Assembly: GCF_038502225.1 (NCBI RefSeq)
Contig: NC_091391.1
Location: forward strand, 1,221,502 to 1,285,501
Length of the DNA stretch: 64,000 bases
Direction of reading: 5' to 3'
Origin: Cherax quadricarinatus
Lineage: Eukaryota; Arthropoda; Malacostraca; Decapoda; Parastacidae
Made by a program: the position numbers and the translations under genes
Notes under the pieces: generated by a model
What the model was told of the DNA's origin: nothing
What the model saw: the letters and a program-made list of their open reading frames with translations, nothing else
Database searches by the model: none
Shown: positions 43,201 through 51,505 of the stretch, one piece after another
Numbering within the stretch: the stretch's first letter is position 1
Layout: each line of letters opens with the position of its first letter

Positions 43201-46200
43201 TTGGAGTAATACTTCTAGATTACAGTTATCAAGCGCTTTTCAACCCTTGTGAATCTCTCTTGTCTGATCTGATGGCCACCGCACCAGAGTGGGAACAAAC
43301 ACGGGGCTTTACTGTTTACTCTGCTGGTATATCCCTAGGCTGCATCTTAGGATATCTCATTGTATCAATTGACTGGTCGTCAGCGGGGTTTCCAGCCGGC
43401 TCTCAAGAACAAACTTCATTCTCAGTTATTTTCATCATGTTTTTACCATGCTTGTTTCTTACACTATTTTGTGCTAAGGAAAAGCCTTACCGTCGGACTA
43501 CAAATTTTTCACTTCAGTCTACTGAAGGGAATATTGTGCTTGGAAACGATATGACAGTTGAAAAAAATGTTTTATTGAGGAAATGTGATTCGGCAGTTAT
43601 TATTCAAGATGGATTGACAGTTCTAGACATGTCTAGTGATAGCACAACATTCATGAAGGACCATCCTTCAGATGGAGGCTATGAGAGCGGGTCTAGTGAA
43701 ACGGAAGACACCGCGCCACTCATTCTCCCTTCCTCTGAGATGCTCAAGTGGAGGTACCATCGACTCGTTCATCAAATCAACCGCTTGCCTAAAATAACTT
43801 TACAAAAGCTCTTTAATCGTCTGTTTCGTTTGATATGGAAACTAGTAAAACTTTTAGTTTATTTACCATATCAGGTGAGTATAATGTTATCATATTTATG
43901 TAATATGTTGTCTGTGGTTGATATTATATTTATTACAATCATAGCTAAGCGCTGAACCCACAAGGGTCACACAGTGCCATCAGTGTCGATAAAAAAGAAT
44001 AATAGATTGTATATAATAATCATTTGCTAATTTATGTCAGAATGAAATTGATTCAGTATATATTTTTACATATACGATAATTTTACCATGCCTTTAAATT
44101 ATAAATTAATGTATTGATGATGTACCCCAGATAATTAGATTACCACTGGAAACATGGAGAAGAGTGACCGGCGCTCCAACTGTACTGCGACGTCTCTTCT
44201 TATCAGAGCTGTTTGGTTGGATGGGGTTTATGTGCCACAATATGTTCTTCACTGATTTTGTTGGACAGTATATGTATGGAGGTTTGCCCGATGCCCCTGA
44301 GCACACTGCATTGGCAGTCTTATACGACGAAGGAGTGAGGATGGGATCATGGGGGCTTTTTCTCCATAGCCTTACTGGTGAGTTGCAATTTGGTTGGCAG
44401 TGTTTCATTGCATTGGTAGAGAATCTTTTTCTGAAGGTAATGACACCAAAAGTATGAAATTTAATGGAAAACTTAAGGAATTATGCAAGTGTAATGTTAG
44501 TGGTCTAGGCGCAATTTATGCATAGAGGATTTCACCCGCTTTGAGTCCTATTTTAAGCCAATTCCATTCCTCCATTTGAACAAATTCTTAGCTACAGTAT
44601 TTTGCTAGTATGTCTTCCGTTCTACTGACTGAGCAGAAGAAACTGTCCATTCAACTATCAGAACTACAATATAAAGTGCACAGAAATCACTAAATTGGTT
44701 AGTTTTACACAAATATTATATTACTTTTTATTAAGACACCGGCAGTCTCTCACCAAGGTAGGGTGGCCCAAAAAAGAAAAACTTTCATCTTTACTCCATC
44801 ACTCTCTTGCCAGAAGCACGCTTACCTGGAGTTTACCTGGAGAGAGTTCCGGGGGTCAACGCCCCCGCGACCAGGTCTGTGACCAGTTTTAAAACTGCAA
44901 CATTAACACCCCTCCTTGAGAGTGCAGACACTGTACTTCCCATCTCCAGGACTCAAGTCTGGCCTAATGTAAATAATGAAGACATTTGAGGCACTACAAC
45001 AACACTTCCTCTATTCATTACTTACATCCCGAGGCCTCGCCTATACATGTATTACACTCGCATTCCACTTTGAATTTATCATCACACAGAAAATCGAAGC
45101 TTTGCCTTATTTCTTTGGTAATGAAACATAACCAGGAATGATTGGTCATGGTTTACAGCATTCCAATAATTGAATTACACCTATTAAACTCGTAAAATAG
45201 ACTTTAACCCTTAAACGGTCCAAATAGATCAGTGTTCAAATCCATAGTGCTCCAAAAGTAGATCTGTTTTTTTACACATTTTCAAATGTAAAAAAAAAAA
45301 AAGGATGATGTACAGTTTTTTACATACTTTCAAAAGTTGAAAAAATTGTATACGTATATGCGTTTGGACCGTTTAAGGGTTAAGTGTAGGGAAGCCTTAC
45401 CCGTCCTCAAGAAAATCAGCAAAAATCAAATATTTCTGCTACTTTGAACCCAATTTCAAGCTACTTCCAGTTCTGAAACCATTCAAAATCATCTCTTTCA
45501 GTAGTATATCATTCATTCTTTGAAATGATACCAAGAAACAGCTTATAAAGCCATAGAAACCATCCTAGAAAACATTGCAATGTTCCTATTTGAAACCCAG
45601 CACAAGGGCAGAGTATTGCTCTTCCCATCATACACTGTGTAGGGCAGGATTTTTTTTATACTGTGAACACTCACCCTCACAGACCTGTTCTCTCATATCT
45701 AGGCCAAAATTTACTGCTCACTGTTTATCTGAGGGAGCTGTACTCAAAATGTAGGTCTACGAGACTGCTACTGAAAGAGCTAAGATGGAAATTAGAGAAT
45801 TCATAAGGAAAGTCAGAGAGATAAAAGATATGAGTAATGGAAAGAGATACAAGAAAATTTATAACTTTTAAAGAAAGGAATTAACAAAATTGAACGTATT
45901 TGTAGAAGGGGTTGTAAAAGAGGCAAATGCTAGGGCGTTGAGGCTAGGTGTGATTGAAGGGACGAAGTAAGTGTGTTCGGATATCTGGGAGTGAACTTAT
46001 TGACACATGGGTCTGAAAGTCAAAGTGAACTGTATAATAGATGAGGGGATAAGGTGGGTGGTGTGCTGAGGCATCTGTGGGAAGTAGTTTGAGGCACAAC
46101 ACCAATGCACTGGAGTATAGTTGTACCAGTACTTTTATATGGTTGTGAGTCTTGGATTTTAAATGCTGCAGTGAGAAGGTGACTAGAGGTAGTGGAGATG

Positions 46201-49076
46201 TGTTTGAGAGTAGTGTGTGGTGTGAATACCATGCAGAAAATTAGGAATGTAAAAATTAAAAGATGATGTGGGGTCACCGAGGGTATAATTCAGAAGGCTG
46301 AAGGGAGGATTGTCAAGATGATTTGGGTATGTAGAGAGGATGAATAGATAGGATGAGAAAGGGTGTTTAAACCTGGGGTGGAAAGCAGGAGGAGTAGAGT
46401 TCACCCCAAGATTGGTTTGAGGGAGGGGATTAAAGAAGGCTTTGAATTTTAAGGGCTTGAACATCCAGCAGTCTTGTGTGAGTATTAGATTGGAGTGATT
46501 GGAGATTAGATGGTTTTAATGGACATTCCATTAAGAGTGTGAGCAAGGTAACATTTTGAAGGGATTCAGGAGAAAACCGGTTAGCCAGACTTGAGTTCTG
46601 GAGGTGGGAAGTGCGGTGCCTGTGCTCCAGAGGGATGGAGCACAGGGATTGTACTTAATATACTTATGGGGAGCACTAAACACACAGGGGTCATGAAGTA
46701 CCTAGGGAAATGGAAGGCATTCATCTTTGATCCAAGGAAGTTGACACATCCAGTTCCGTGGATAACAAGCCTCTTTTAGGGTTTTAAAGTACGTGTTGCT
46801 GGTTCATTTACTTAGTAAAAAATAATAATTGGACAAACATTGTTATGAAAAGGGCCAGATTTGATCAGTACCTGTGGTACTGTAGCAAATTCTTGGGTAA
46901 CTTTGGGGAAAGATTGAACAAATATATGGGTGACCTTGATAAGGACCTGCCTTGTATGGAAGTTTTACTCCATGTATTTATGATTGTGCAATATTTTTAA
47001 TAACAAATAATAATTATATTGTTTCAGCATGTCTGTATGCCTTTTGTATTCAACAACACATCGTACGTTTGGTGGGTCACCGCACAGTGTTCATCGGAGG
47101 TCTGTTCATCTTCACCGTGACCATGGCTGCGACTATTGTCTCTCCAACAGTAACATTTCTTAATGTTGTAACAGCTTTATCAGGAGTTGGGTTTGCTGCT
47201 CTTACTTCCACACCCAACATGCTAGTGACACTTTACAATTCTGATAGACAGGCAAGTATAATTATATTAATTTTTCACTAGATACTCCTGCCATCATGAA
47301 GTCTTATTTCACTTTTGTGAATTATGCCGTATTTCGCTGCTTATAAGACTTGTTTTACTTTCAATGGCTCGGCATTGGACGTAATTGGGAGAGCTGCAGC
47401 TCACCCCACACCCCAAACTTATAGCTCCTGTCACTGACCTTCAGTTTATAGGATGCAGGGTGGTTTTTGGAGACATTTTATGGAACAAAAATGCGTCTAA
47501 TAAGCCGCAAAGTACGGTACTTAATTTGAGATATTCCTGTTTTTAGAATAACTTATTATTGGCAGGCCCGGTGGCCTGGTGGCTAAAGCTCCTGCTTCAC
47601 ACGCGGAGGGCCCGGGTTCGATTCCCGGCGGGTGGAAACATTTCGACACGTTTCCTTACACCTGTTGTCCTGTTCACCTAGCAGCAAATAGGTACCTGGG
47701 TGTTAGTCGACTGGTGTGGGTCGCATCCTGGGGGACAAGATTAAGGACCCCAATGGAAATAAGTTAGACAGTCCTCGATGATGCACTGACTTTCTTGGGT
47801 TATCCTGGGTGGCTAACCCTCCGGGGTTAAAAATCCGAACGAAATCTCTCTTCAAAACTGGTTGTCACTACAGTACTTTACTAGGTAATTTTTCTTCTGT
47901 GATTTAAGATTATTACTACAATCCAAACTAATTGATAAACCCACAAGGGTCATACAGCATTGCAAGGTGGGATGTGTTAAATATGAAATATATGAGGATC
48001 AGAGACCACCGAGGATGAGGAATATGCAAGAAGTACAATCAGTAAGAATAAGATAATTCTGGACAGTTTATACCAGTCTTGAGCTGAGGTGGTAAATACA
48101 GGGACTACATTCTAAAGAAGGGGTGCAAACGGTTCCGAGGGTCAGTCCCCTCAAGGGAGGTTCCTTGATGCTGGTGAGGGGCTCTTGATCTAGGGAATTG
48201 GATTTGTTCTCCAGTTCCCTGAATTGAGCCTGAATACCTTCCACCCACCCCCTTCCTCCCACAGGCACTACAATCCCTACAGGTTTAGCTCCCCCAATAT
48301 AATAATCGGAGGGTCATTTAAATTGGGATGTTTGTTTACTCCTAGCTAGACAGCTATTGAGTGATGGTCAGTTTGTTTTCTTTTTTATATCTACATGACA
48401 GGGTAACCCATGTAGATATTTTCAGAATTTTTGTCGTGATGCCTTTCATATACACCTACCATCTGACTTACGACCGAGTTCGGTTCCGAGAAACCGGTCG
48501 TAAGTCGAACTTTACTACTGAATATCAACAAAACATTTTTGTAATGACTTTATTTTATTGTTTTATTTTGGTATTTCATGTTTTACTTTACTTTTTATGC
48601 TGTTAGTACTGTATTTTATACTGTAAGGTTTAGGATAAACACTGTGTACAACACAAATACTGGTTTATTTCCCAGAAATTTGGCATAAAAAACACGGTCG
48701 TAAGTCGAGTGGTCGTAAGTCGAGCAGGTCGTAAGTCGGATGGTAGGTGTATTTTATTTACGATACAAAAAATGAGCAACCTCTCAGGAATGTCTAATGA
48801 CTGTTCTCTATTTCACAGCTGTACCTGTGGGATGCCAGCCACTCAGAAGGGGGAGAGGAACGAGGACTCGGCACTGATGTAGCTGTATTGGACACTGCCT
48901 ACTTTCTCTCCCAGATAGTGTTGTCAATATGCATGGGGCCTTTGGTAGATTTGACTGGTTCTGCACTTCCATACATGATAGTGGCAACGTTAACTGGAAT
49001 AGTATCAGTGTATTGCAGTTCACGTGTGGTCTTCACCGACTGTCACTTAAATCAACTCAGGGCTGGAGCCTTTTAA
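34056..49076 (+). CDS. Slc45: SLC45-family transporter (proton-coupled sugar symporter-like), spliced, five exons visible
   Basis: Visible coding exons are 34056-34290, 43184-43874, 44131-44377, 47028-47251 and 48819-49076, about 550 residues in all. SLC45 proteins are 12-TM major-facilitator transporters that move sucrose/glucose-type sugars with protons at plasma or organelle membranes. Family signatures are the first-helix region ending YIPPLLLKAGYTETIMTIILGIG, GVILLDYSYQALFNPCESLLSDLM, a long charged cytosolic loop between TM6 and TM7, FGWMGFMCHNMFFTDFVGQYMYGG, and RGLGTDVAVLD before the last helices. Phases agree at every visible junction except exon 1 (phase 1) to the 43184 exon (needs phase 2), so at least one exon, expected to encode TM2 and the GRRRP loop, is not seen. 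The exon-4 donor is GC. Exon 1 starts at a splice acceptor, so an untranslated 5' exon lies upstream. The paralogue cannot be assigned. Confidence 0.85.
34501..34703 (+). mobile_element. Tigger-like MITE (203 bp), TA target
   Basis: CAGTGGTACCCCGAGTTTCG at the left and CTCGGGTTACCACTG at the right, with TA on both sides. Internal GAACGAATTTGTTCCCATAA and CACTTACAAAAGCACTTACA are shared with the other copies. Confidence 0.88.
34817..35019 (+). mobile_element. Tigger-like MITE (203 bp), TA target
   Basis: CAGTGGACCCCTGGTTTACA ... GTAAAGCGGGGGTCCACTG, flanked by TA. Same family as 34501 and 36366. Confidence 0.88.
35250..35461. mobile_element. TTAA-targeted MITE (piggyBac-like)
   Basis: CCCTTAAGTGGTCCAAACGT ... 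TTTGGACCGTTTAAGGG, flanked by TTAA at 35246-35249 and 35462-35465. The interior is A/T runs and TATATATACG. Confidence 0.85.
35501..35909. mobile_element. MITE with TACCGTATTTTATGGC ends, interrupted
   Basis: The inverted ends are TACCGTATTTTATGGC (35501) and GCCATAAAATATGGTA (ending 35909). It contains an internal inverted repeat GGGGTGTC..GACACCCC and is split by the MITE at 35658-35860. Confidence 0.75.
35658..35860 (-). mobile_element. Tigger-like MITE nested in another MITE
   Basis: CAGTGGAATGTCAAAAATCG ... GAGGTTCCACTG, 203 bp, TA on both sides, in the opposite orientation to 34501. It sits within 35501-35909 and so is younger. Confidence 0.85.
36307..36787. mobile_element. TTAA-targeted MITE with nested Tigger-like MITE
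   Basis: CCCTTAAATGGTCCAAACGT ... CGTTTGGACCGTTTAAGGG, with TTAA at 36303 and 36788. The Tigger-like MITE at 36366-36568 lies in a TATA of its interior. Confidence 0.85.
36366..36568 (-). mobile_element. Tigger-like MITE (203 bp)
   Basis: CAGTGGACCCCCGCATAACG ... GTTAACCGGGGGTCCACTG with TA flanks, reverse orientation. Confidence 0.88.
36893..37535. repeat. 18-bp minisatellite in an intron
   Basis: About 35 copies of TCCAACCTGTAATTATAA with ATTATA/ATCATA and CCTG/CGTG variants. All six frames are nearly open; no gene. It lies in the long intron between SLC45 coding exons. Confidence 0.95.
37536..38165. other. Intronic spacer
   Basis: A short ATATATACAAGCA triplication lies at 37577-37625 and a repeat H fragment (minus) at 37840-37930 (CTCAAGGGAGATTCCTTGAT). 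I looked for the missing SLC45 exon here and did not find it. Confidence 0.45.
38166..38367 (+). mobile_element. Tigger-like MITE, diverged
   Basis: GTGGTACCTCGGGATATGAA ... GTCCCAAGGTACCACTG, with the shared GAACGAATTTGTTCCCATAA core. Confidence 0.8.
38395..38715 (-). mobile_element. Decayed LINE 3' fragment
   Basis: GGGCCAGGCTTATCTGGTGC and CAACTAGGCTGTTGCTGG align with the antisense LINE at 10380-10440. A minus frame gives KLNKYLHQVPDQSGC and TSNSLVDQ, the C-terminal signature of these LINEs, with substitutions and a premature end. Confidence 0.7.
38794..38970 (+). mobile_element. Tigger-like MITE
   Basis: CAGTGGTACCTTGGGATACA ... GAGGTACCACTG with TA flanks; about 25 bp shorter than other copies. 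Confidence 0.8.
39095..39535 (+). mobile_element. RTE-like 3' tail split by a type 1 SINE
   Basis: The left part is GTGGGAAGTACAGTGCCTGT (39109); the right part is GTTACTTTTTCGGGTCACCC and TGCCTTGGTGGGAGACTGCC (39485-39530). The SINE at 39180-39463 (minus) separates them. Confidence 0.75.
39180..39463 (-). mobile_element. tRNA(Val-like)-derived SINE (type 1), antisense
   Basis: AAGATAAGATAAGATTTCAT ... GGGAATCGAACCCAGGCCCT ... TTTAGCCACCAGAC. It is near-identical to 16192. Confidence 0.85.
39548..39885. mobile_element. PLE-type tail fold-back
   Basis: The left side is antisense (AAAGGACACAAGTGCAACTA), the middle carries AACACTGCAGCAGGCCTGTT, and the right side is the sense tail (AGAGCAAAATGTTGCCACAA then TAAAATGTTTCATTAGTTGC). 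Same family as 6790 and 54236. Confidence 0.65.
40366..40679 (+). mobile_element. MITE with GTCGTAAGTCGGATGGTA ends
   Basis: The inverted ends are TACCATCCGACTTACGAC and GTCGTAAGTCGGATGGTA, with extra internal TCGTAAGTCGA copies. It is near-identical to 48453-48752. Confidence 0.85.
40766..40968 (+). mobile_element. Tigger-like MITE (203 bp)
   Basis: CAGTGGTACCTTGGGATACG ... CCCAAGATACCACTG, TA at the left. Confidence 0.85.
41038..42109. mobile_element. 1.07-kb TTAA-targeted non-autonomous transposon
   Basis: CCCCTTCAGGGTCC at the left and GGACCCTGAAAGGG at the right, with TTAA at 41034-41037 and 42110-42113. The interior is non-coding and AT-rich. Its left section recurs at 44410-44700 (GAGAATCTTT, AAAAGTATGAAATTTGATGG, CAAATTCTTAGCTA). 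It sits inside the remnant of another inverted-repeat element (CTCCTCACTTAGTGACG left, TTAAGTGAGGAGAGGC right). Confidence 0.8.
42344..42677. mobile_element. PLE-type tail palindrome with 10-bp TSD and hammerhead-like motif in each arm
   Basis: Arms (about 42344-42499 and 42509-42652) are near-perfect inverted copies of one tail: GATAAATTAGACACATGTGC at the left, GCACATGTGTCTAATTTATC at the right. GTTAGATTTT flanks it (42334-42343 and 42678-42687). The minus arm keeps CTGATGA-stem-GAAAC; the plus arm reads CTGATGA-stem-AAAAC (about 42568-42592), having lost the conserved G. Confidence 0.85.
42770..42950 (-). mobile_element. Dispersed repeat 'H', antisense
   Basis: CCCCTCAGGGAAGGTTCCTT, GGTGAGGGGCTCTTGATCTG, CACAGGTGCTGTATAATCCT and ACAGGTTTAGTGCTTCCCCC. 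Confidence 0.75.
43184..43874 (+). CDS. Slc45: SLC45-like exon with TM4-TM6 and central loop
   Basis: The acceptor is TTTGTTTCAG at 43174-43183 and the donor CAG|GTGAGT at 43875. It begins in phase 2 (one base completes a codon) and ends in phase 0. It encodes MVILAVGVILLDYSYQALF (TM), GFTVYSAGISLGCILGYLIV (TM) and FSVIFIMFLPCLFLTLFCAK (TM6). About 140 residues of hydrophilic loop follow, rich in Ser/Thr/Asp (SSDSTTFMKD, SGSSETEDTA), ending amphipathic (LFNRLFRLIWKLVKLLVYLP). Confidence 0.9.
44131..44377 (+). CDS. Slc45: SLC45-like exon with TM7-TM8
   Basis: The acceptor is GATGTACCCCAG at 44130 and the donor CTG|GTGAGT at 44378. Phase 0 in, phase 1 out. It encodes IIRLPLETWRRVTGAPTVLR and then the family-typical LFGWMGFMCHNMFFTDFVGQ (TM7), YMYGGLPDAPEHT, and the start of TM8 (GVRMGSWGLFLHSLTG). 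Confidence 0.92.
44727..44990 (-). mobile_element. RTE-like 3' tail, antisense, interrupted by a LINE end
   Basis: GACACCGGCAGTCTCTCACC and AAGGTAGGGTGGCCC at the left; TTTTAAAACTGCAACATTAA and TACTTCCCATCTCCAGGACT at the right. Confidence 0.8.
44818..44886 (-). mobile_element. ~70-bp CR1-like LINE 3' end inserted in the RTE tail
   Basis: ACGCTTACCTGGAGTTTACC and GGGGGTCAACGCCCCCGCGA are the antisense 3' terminus of LINE-A, cut after about 70 bp. The RTE tail resumes immediately after. It is an extreme 5' truncation. Confidence 0.8.
45208..45379. mobile_element. TTAA-targeted MITE
   Basis: CCCTTAAACGGTCCAAATAG ... GCGTTTGGACCGTTTAAGGG, with TTAA at 45204 and 45380. Confidence 0.85.
45870..46640 (+). 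mobile_element. Degenerate RTE-like LINE, 3' coding end and UTR
   Basis: The conceptual plus-strand reading, with several stops and frameshifts, gives FGYLGVNLLTHG, VVPVLLYGCESWILNAAVRR and LEVVEMCLRVVCGVNTMQKI. This is the characteristic LYG-SETW / RRLE-E region of RTE-type reverse transcriptases. It continues into a 3' UTR (AAACCGGTTAGCCAGACTTG, GGAGGTGGGAAGTGCGGTGC). This links the widespread GGGCCACCCTGCCTTGGTGG tails to an RTE element. It lies in the SLC45 intron before exon 47028. Dead. Confidence 0.8.
46655..46785 (+). mobile_element. Dispersed repeat 'H'
   Basis: AGCACTAAACACACAGGGGT, GGAAATGGAAGGCATTCATC and AACAAGCCTCTTTTAG, diverged. Confidence 0.6.
47028..47251 (+). CDS. Slc45: SLC45-like exon with TM9-TM10, GC donor
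   Basis: The acceptor is TATTGTTTCAG at 47027. Phase 1 in, phase 0 out. It encodes ACLYAFCIQQHIVRLVGHRT, TM9 FIGGLFIFTVTMAATIVSPT and TM10 FLNVVTALSGVGFAALTSTP. The only donor keeping the frame is CAG|GCAAGT at 47252, an excellent GC-AG consensus. Without it the frame reads ASIIILIFH and stops, as intron sequence would. Confidence 0.9.
47325..47520. mobile_element. MITE with GCCGTATTTCGCTGCTTATA ends
   Basis: The left GCCGTATTTCGCTGCTTATA and right TAATAAGCCGCAAAGTACGG are inverted repeats of about 25 bp. No coding content. Confidence 0.7.
47563..47848 (+). mobile_element. tRNA(Val-like)-derived SINE (type 1), sense
   Basis: The tRNA-like head GGCCCGGTGGCCTGGTGGCT carries the loop TTCACAC (a CAC anticodon position, as in tRNA-Val) and a perfect B box GGTTCGATTCC. 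The body contains TAGGTACCTGGGTGTTAGTC and GGGTCGCATCCTGGGGGACA, and the tail ends GGGGTTAAAAATCCGAACGA. It lies in the intron after the GC donor. Confidence 0.88.
48150..48300 (-). mobile_element. Dispersed repeat 'H', antisense
   Basis: CCCCTCAAGGGAGGTTCCTT, GGTGAGGGGCTCTTGATCTA and TACAGGTTTAGCTCCCCC. Confidence 0.7.
48453..48752 (+). mobile_element. MITE with GTCGTAAGTCGGATGGTA ends
   Basis: Almost identical to 40366-40679 apart from a short internal deletion near the left end. It lies about 65 bp upstream of the last SLC45 exon's acceptor. Confidence 0.85.
48819..49076 (+). CDS. Slc45: SLC45-like last coding exon with TM11-TM12
   Basis: The acceptor is CTCTATTTCACAG at 48818. Phase 0 in; stop TAA at 49074-49076. 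It encodes LYLWDASHSEGGEERGLGTD, then TM11 (AYFLSQIVLSICMGPLVDLT) and TM12 (ALPYMIVATLTGIVSVYC), with a short cytosolic tail. No close AATAAA is seen downstream before the antisense RTE tail at 49180, so the 3' UTR end is unknown. Confidence 0.9.
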   Translation: MYLWDASHSEGGEERGLGTDVAVLDTAYFLSQIVLSICMGPLVDLTGSALPYMIVATLTGIVSVYCSSRVVFTDCHLNQLRAGAF

Positions 49077-49179
49077 TGGGCTGACCTTTGTGGCCTTACA
49101 GCTTTTGTGATTAATTCAAGTGTTTTTGAACTTCAGTATAATTACTATTGTGTCAATTTCTTCCAGGTAGGATATGTTT

Positions 49180-49650
49180 CATTTTTTTTTTTTTAACAAG
49201 TTGGCCGTCTCCCACCGAGGCAGGGTGACCCAAAAAGAAAGAAAATCCCCAAAAAGAAAATACTTTCATCATCATTCAACTCTCACCTCACTCACACATA
49301 ATTACTGTTTTTGCAGAGGTGCTCAGAACACAACAGCTTAGAAGCATATACGTATAAAGATACACAACATATCCCTCCAAACTGTCAATATCCCGAACCC
49401 CTCCTTTAGAGTGCAGTCATTGTACTTCCCATTTCCAGGACTCAAGTCCGGCTATATAAAAATAACCGGTTTCCCTGAATCCCTTCACTAAATATTACCC
49501 TGCTCACACTCCAACAGATCATCAGGTCCCAAATACCATTCATCTCCATTCACACCTATCGAACACGCTCATGCACACCTGCTGGAAGCGCAAGCCCCTC
49601 GCCCAGAAAACCTCCCTTACCCCTTCCTTCCAACCTTTTCAAGGACAAGG
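49180..49650 (-). mobile_element. RTE-like 3' end, antisense, longer copy
   Basis: GTTGGCCGTCTCCCACCGAG, GCAGGGTGACCCAAAAAGAA, CATTTCCAGGACTCAAGTCC, AACCGGTTTCCCTGAATCCC and CAAGCCCCTCGCCCAGAAAA are the complement of the RTE 3' UTR plus the last coding stretch. It confirms that the short 'tail' repeats are 5'-truncated RTE copies. Confidence 0.8.
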
Positions 49651-49932
49651 GATAAACCTACAAGCCAAAAGTGTGGAAGAATGTAGTCTGTATGTTATGA
49701 CAGCTGAGGTCCTCTTCAGCAGTTACAGAGGAATGGGTCAGGAGAGTGTAGGCAGAGCTTTTTGGGTCCTCAGGATGCACGATGCCATTGCATAATTAAC
49801 TGCTCTTTCAGGGACATGGTATAAATGTGACCTCTTGTATTAGCTTGTCCTGAAATGGAGGTGTGAGAGTTTTGGGGATAATATGCTGTGAATATAAGGA
49901 AAAAGGAATTGAGGAGTTGCTGCAATAAGCCT

Positions 49933-50083
49933 AATTCACGAGATCATAATGACACGATTGCAAACAAACCATACCACGGGCGGGGATAGAACCAGTGATC
50001 AGAGAGTCGTACAACTCCAGAAGCATCGGTCTAGAGTTTTATGACTCTGATTGCAGGTTCTATCCCCACCTATGGTATGGTTT
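49933..50083. mobile_element. Old fold-back dimer of the tRNA-SINE with 11-bp TSD
   Basis: The left is antisense (GAGATCATAATGACACGATT, AAACCATACCACGGGCGGGG) and the right is sense (TTTTATGACTCTGATTGCAG, GTTCTATCCCCACCTATGGT, ATGGTTT). GCAATAAGCCT flanks both sides (49922-49932 and 50084-50094). Arms are clearly diverged, so this is an older event of the same type as at 7191. Confidence 0.75.
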
Positions 50084-50574
50084 GCAATAAGCCTGCTGTT
50101 CCATGAATAACTAAAGTGTAATGAACACTTGTCAATGTTCAATAATAGCCCACATCAAGATAGAAACTCAGGAGATTGATTGATCTGTATATTTCAACTC
50201 TCTTCTGAGATCCTCTTCAGCTGTTCCGTGCTCAAATGACCCTGTCCTCCTCAGTCTAACTAGCAAACTTGTTTAAAGGTGTTGTTGTGAGAATGTCTGG
50301 GTTGTTGTGTGACTGCCTAACTAAATTCTGCTGAGAAGTGCGTGTTGGTGTATGTTTGATTATCACATCTGATTTTAAATTTCCTCTTGAAGCGTTTGGT
50401 ATAGCTTATAGTGTTGCCTTGGTAAATGGTAATATCATTCACAAGATAAAGACCCATACACACATACATTCAAAGTGACACTAAATGAAGCCTTATTGAC
50501 TTTAACATTATCAAAAGAAAATTTCAGATCAGATGTGTTAACCAGATGTACAATAAAAACCTTCTTCAGCACAG

Positions 50575-50730
50575 TATTTAGTCAAGCAGTCATGCAATGA
50601 CCCTGACACCACAGAACAAGTGGGGTTTGAACCCATGGTGAGTGATAAAACTCCAGGCCAGTGTGTAAGTCACTGGGCCAGCTTGCTATAATAAGATTAA
50701 CCCAACTTTCAAAAAATATACTTTAACAAG
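50575..50730 (-). mobile_element. Decayed single copy of the tRNA-SINE
   Basis: GGGGTTTGAACCCATGG (B-box complement), AAAACTCCAGGCCAGTGTGT, CTGGGCCAGCTTGCTATAAT and AAGATTAACCCAACTTTC match the SINE unit at low identity. Confidence 0.6.
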
Positions 50731-50842
50731 TCTGCTATTTGGGGTGAGGATGACAGGGTCACCTCAGCATGGTACAGCAGCCAATTTCAGTGCTTTTCAT
50801 TTCCTTTCATTTCATTTCATTTCATTTCATTTCATTTCCTGT

Positions 50843-51505
50843 TTTATAATAATAATAATATAATATCTTTATTTCTACAAGTACATGTACAAGGTATACA
50901 GACCATAGCTGACATCAATGACATACTACTATATAGAAAGTCGCTTGTTATGCTGAGCATTTCCCGCAAATTAGGTCAGTTTTGTCCCAGGATGTGACCC
51001 ACACCAGTCATCTAACACCCAGGATGTGACTCACACCAGTCATCTAACACCCAGGATGTGACCCACACCAGTCATCTAACACCCAGGATGTGACCCACAC
51101 CAGTCATCTAACACCCAGGATGTGACCCACACCAGTCCACTAACACCCAGGATGTGACCCACACCAGTCCACTAACACCCAGGATATGACCCACACCAGT
51201 CATCTAACACCCAGGATGTGACCCACACCAGTCATCTAACACCCAGGATGTGACTCACACCAGTCATCTAACACCCAGGATGTGACCCACACCAGTCATC
51301 TAACACCCAGGATGTGACTCACACCAGTCATCTAACACCCAGGATGTGACCCACACCAGTCATCTAACACCCAGGTACCCATTTTATACTGGTGGGTGAA
51401 CAGGGACAACAGGTATCTTGCAGAAATGCATCCCTAAAGTTTTCCAGCCGTACCGGAGGAGCTTCGAACTCTGGACCTCAGTGTGCGAGCTGAGTGCACT
51501 CTAAT
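50843..51505 (-). mobile_element. Type 2 SINE, antisense, with internal 32-bp expansion
   Basis: It carries the SINE tail (TTTCTACAAGTACATGTACA, AGGTATACAGACCATAGCTG), the body (GCATTTCCCGCAAATTAGGT), an expanded section at 50990-51375, and then the tRNA-proximal end (GGTACCCATTTTATACTGGT, TTCGAACTCTGGACCTCAGT). A (TTCAT)n run at 50800-50835 and (TAA)n precede it. Confidence 0.85.
50990..51375. repeat. 32-bp minisatellite inside a SINE
   Basis: About 12 copies of CCCAGGATGTGACCCACACC plus AGTCATCTAACA. Unexpanded SINEs have this segment once. CATCTAA and CACTAA variants are intermixed. Confidence 0.93.

Larger units (their letters stand above)
44410..45785. mobile_element. Decayed relative of the 41038 transposon carrying nested insertions
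   Basis: Both flanks of this stretch (44410-44720 and 45380-45780) match the interior of 41038-42109 (AAAAGTATGAAATTTAATGG; CATTCAAAATCATCTCTTTC; TTTATCTGAGGGAGCTG). Inside are an antisense RTE tail (44727-44990), a LINE 3' scrap within that, and a TTAA MITE (45208-45379). Confidence 0.6.

Noticed and set aside
47563..47635. tRNA-Val gene
   Set aside because: It is followed by a conserved SINE body found at 16192 and 39180; the anticodon stem has a mismatch and the acceptor stem does not pair.
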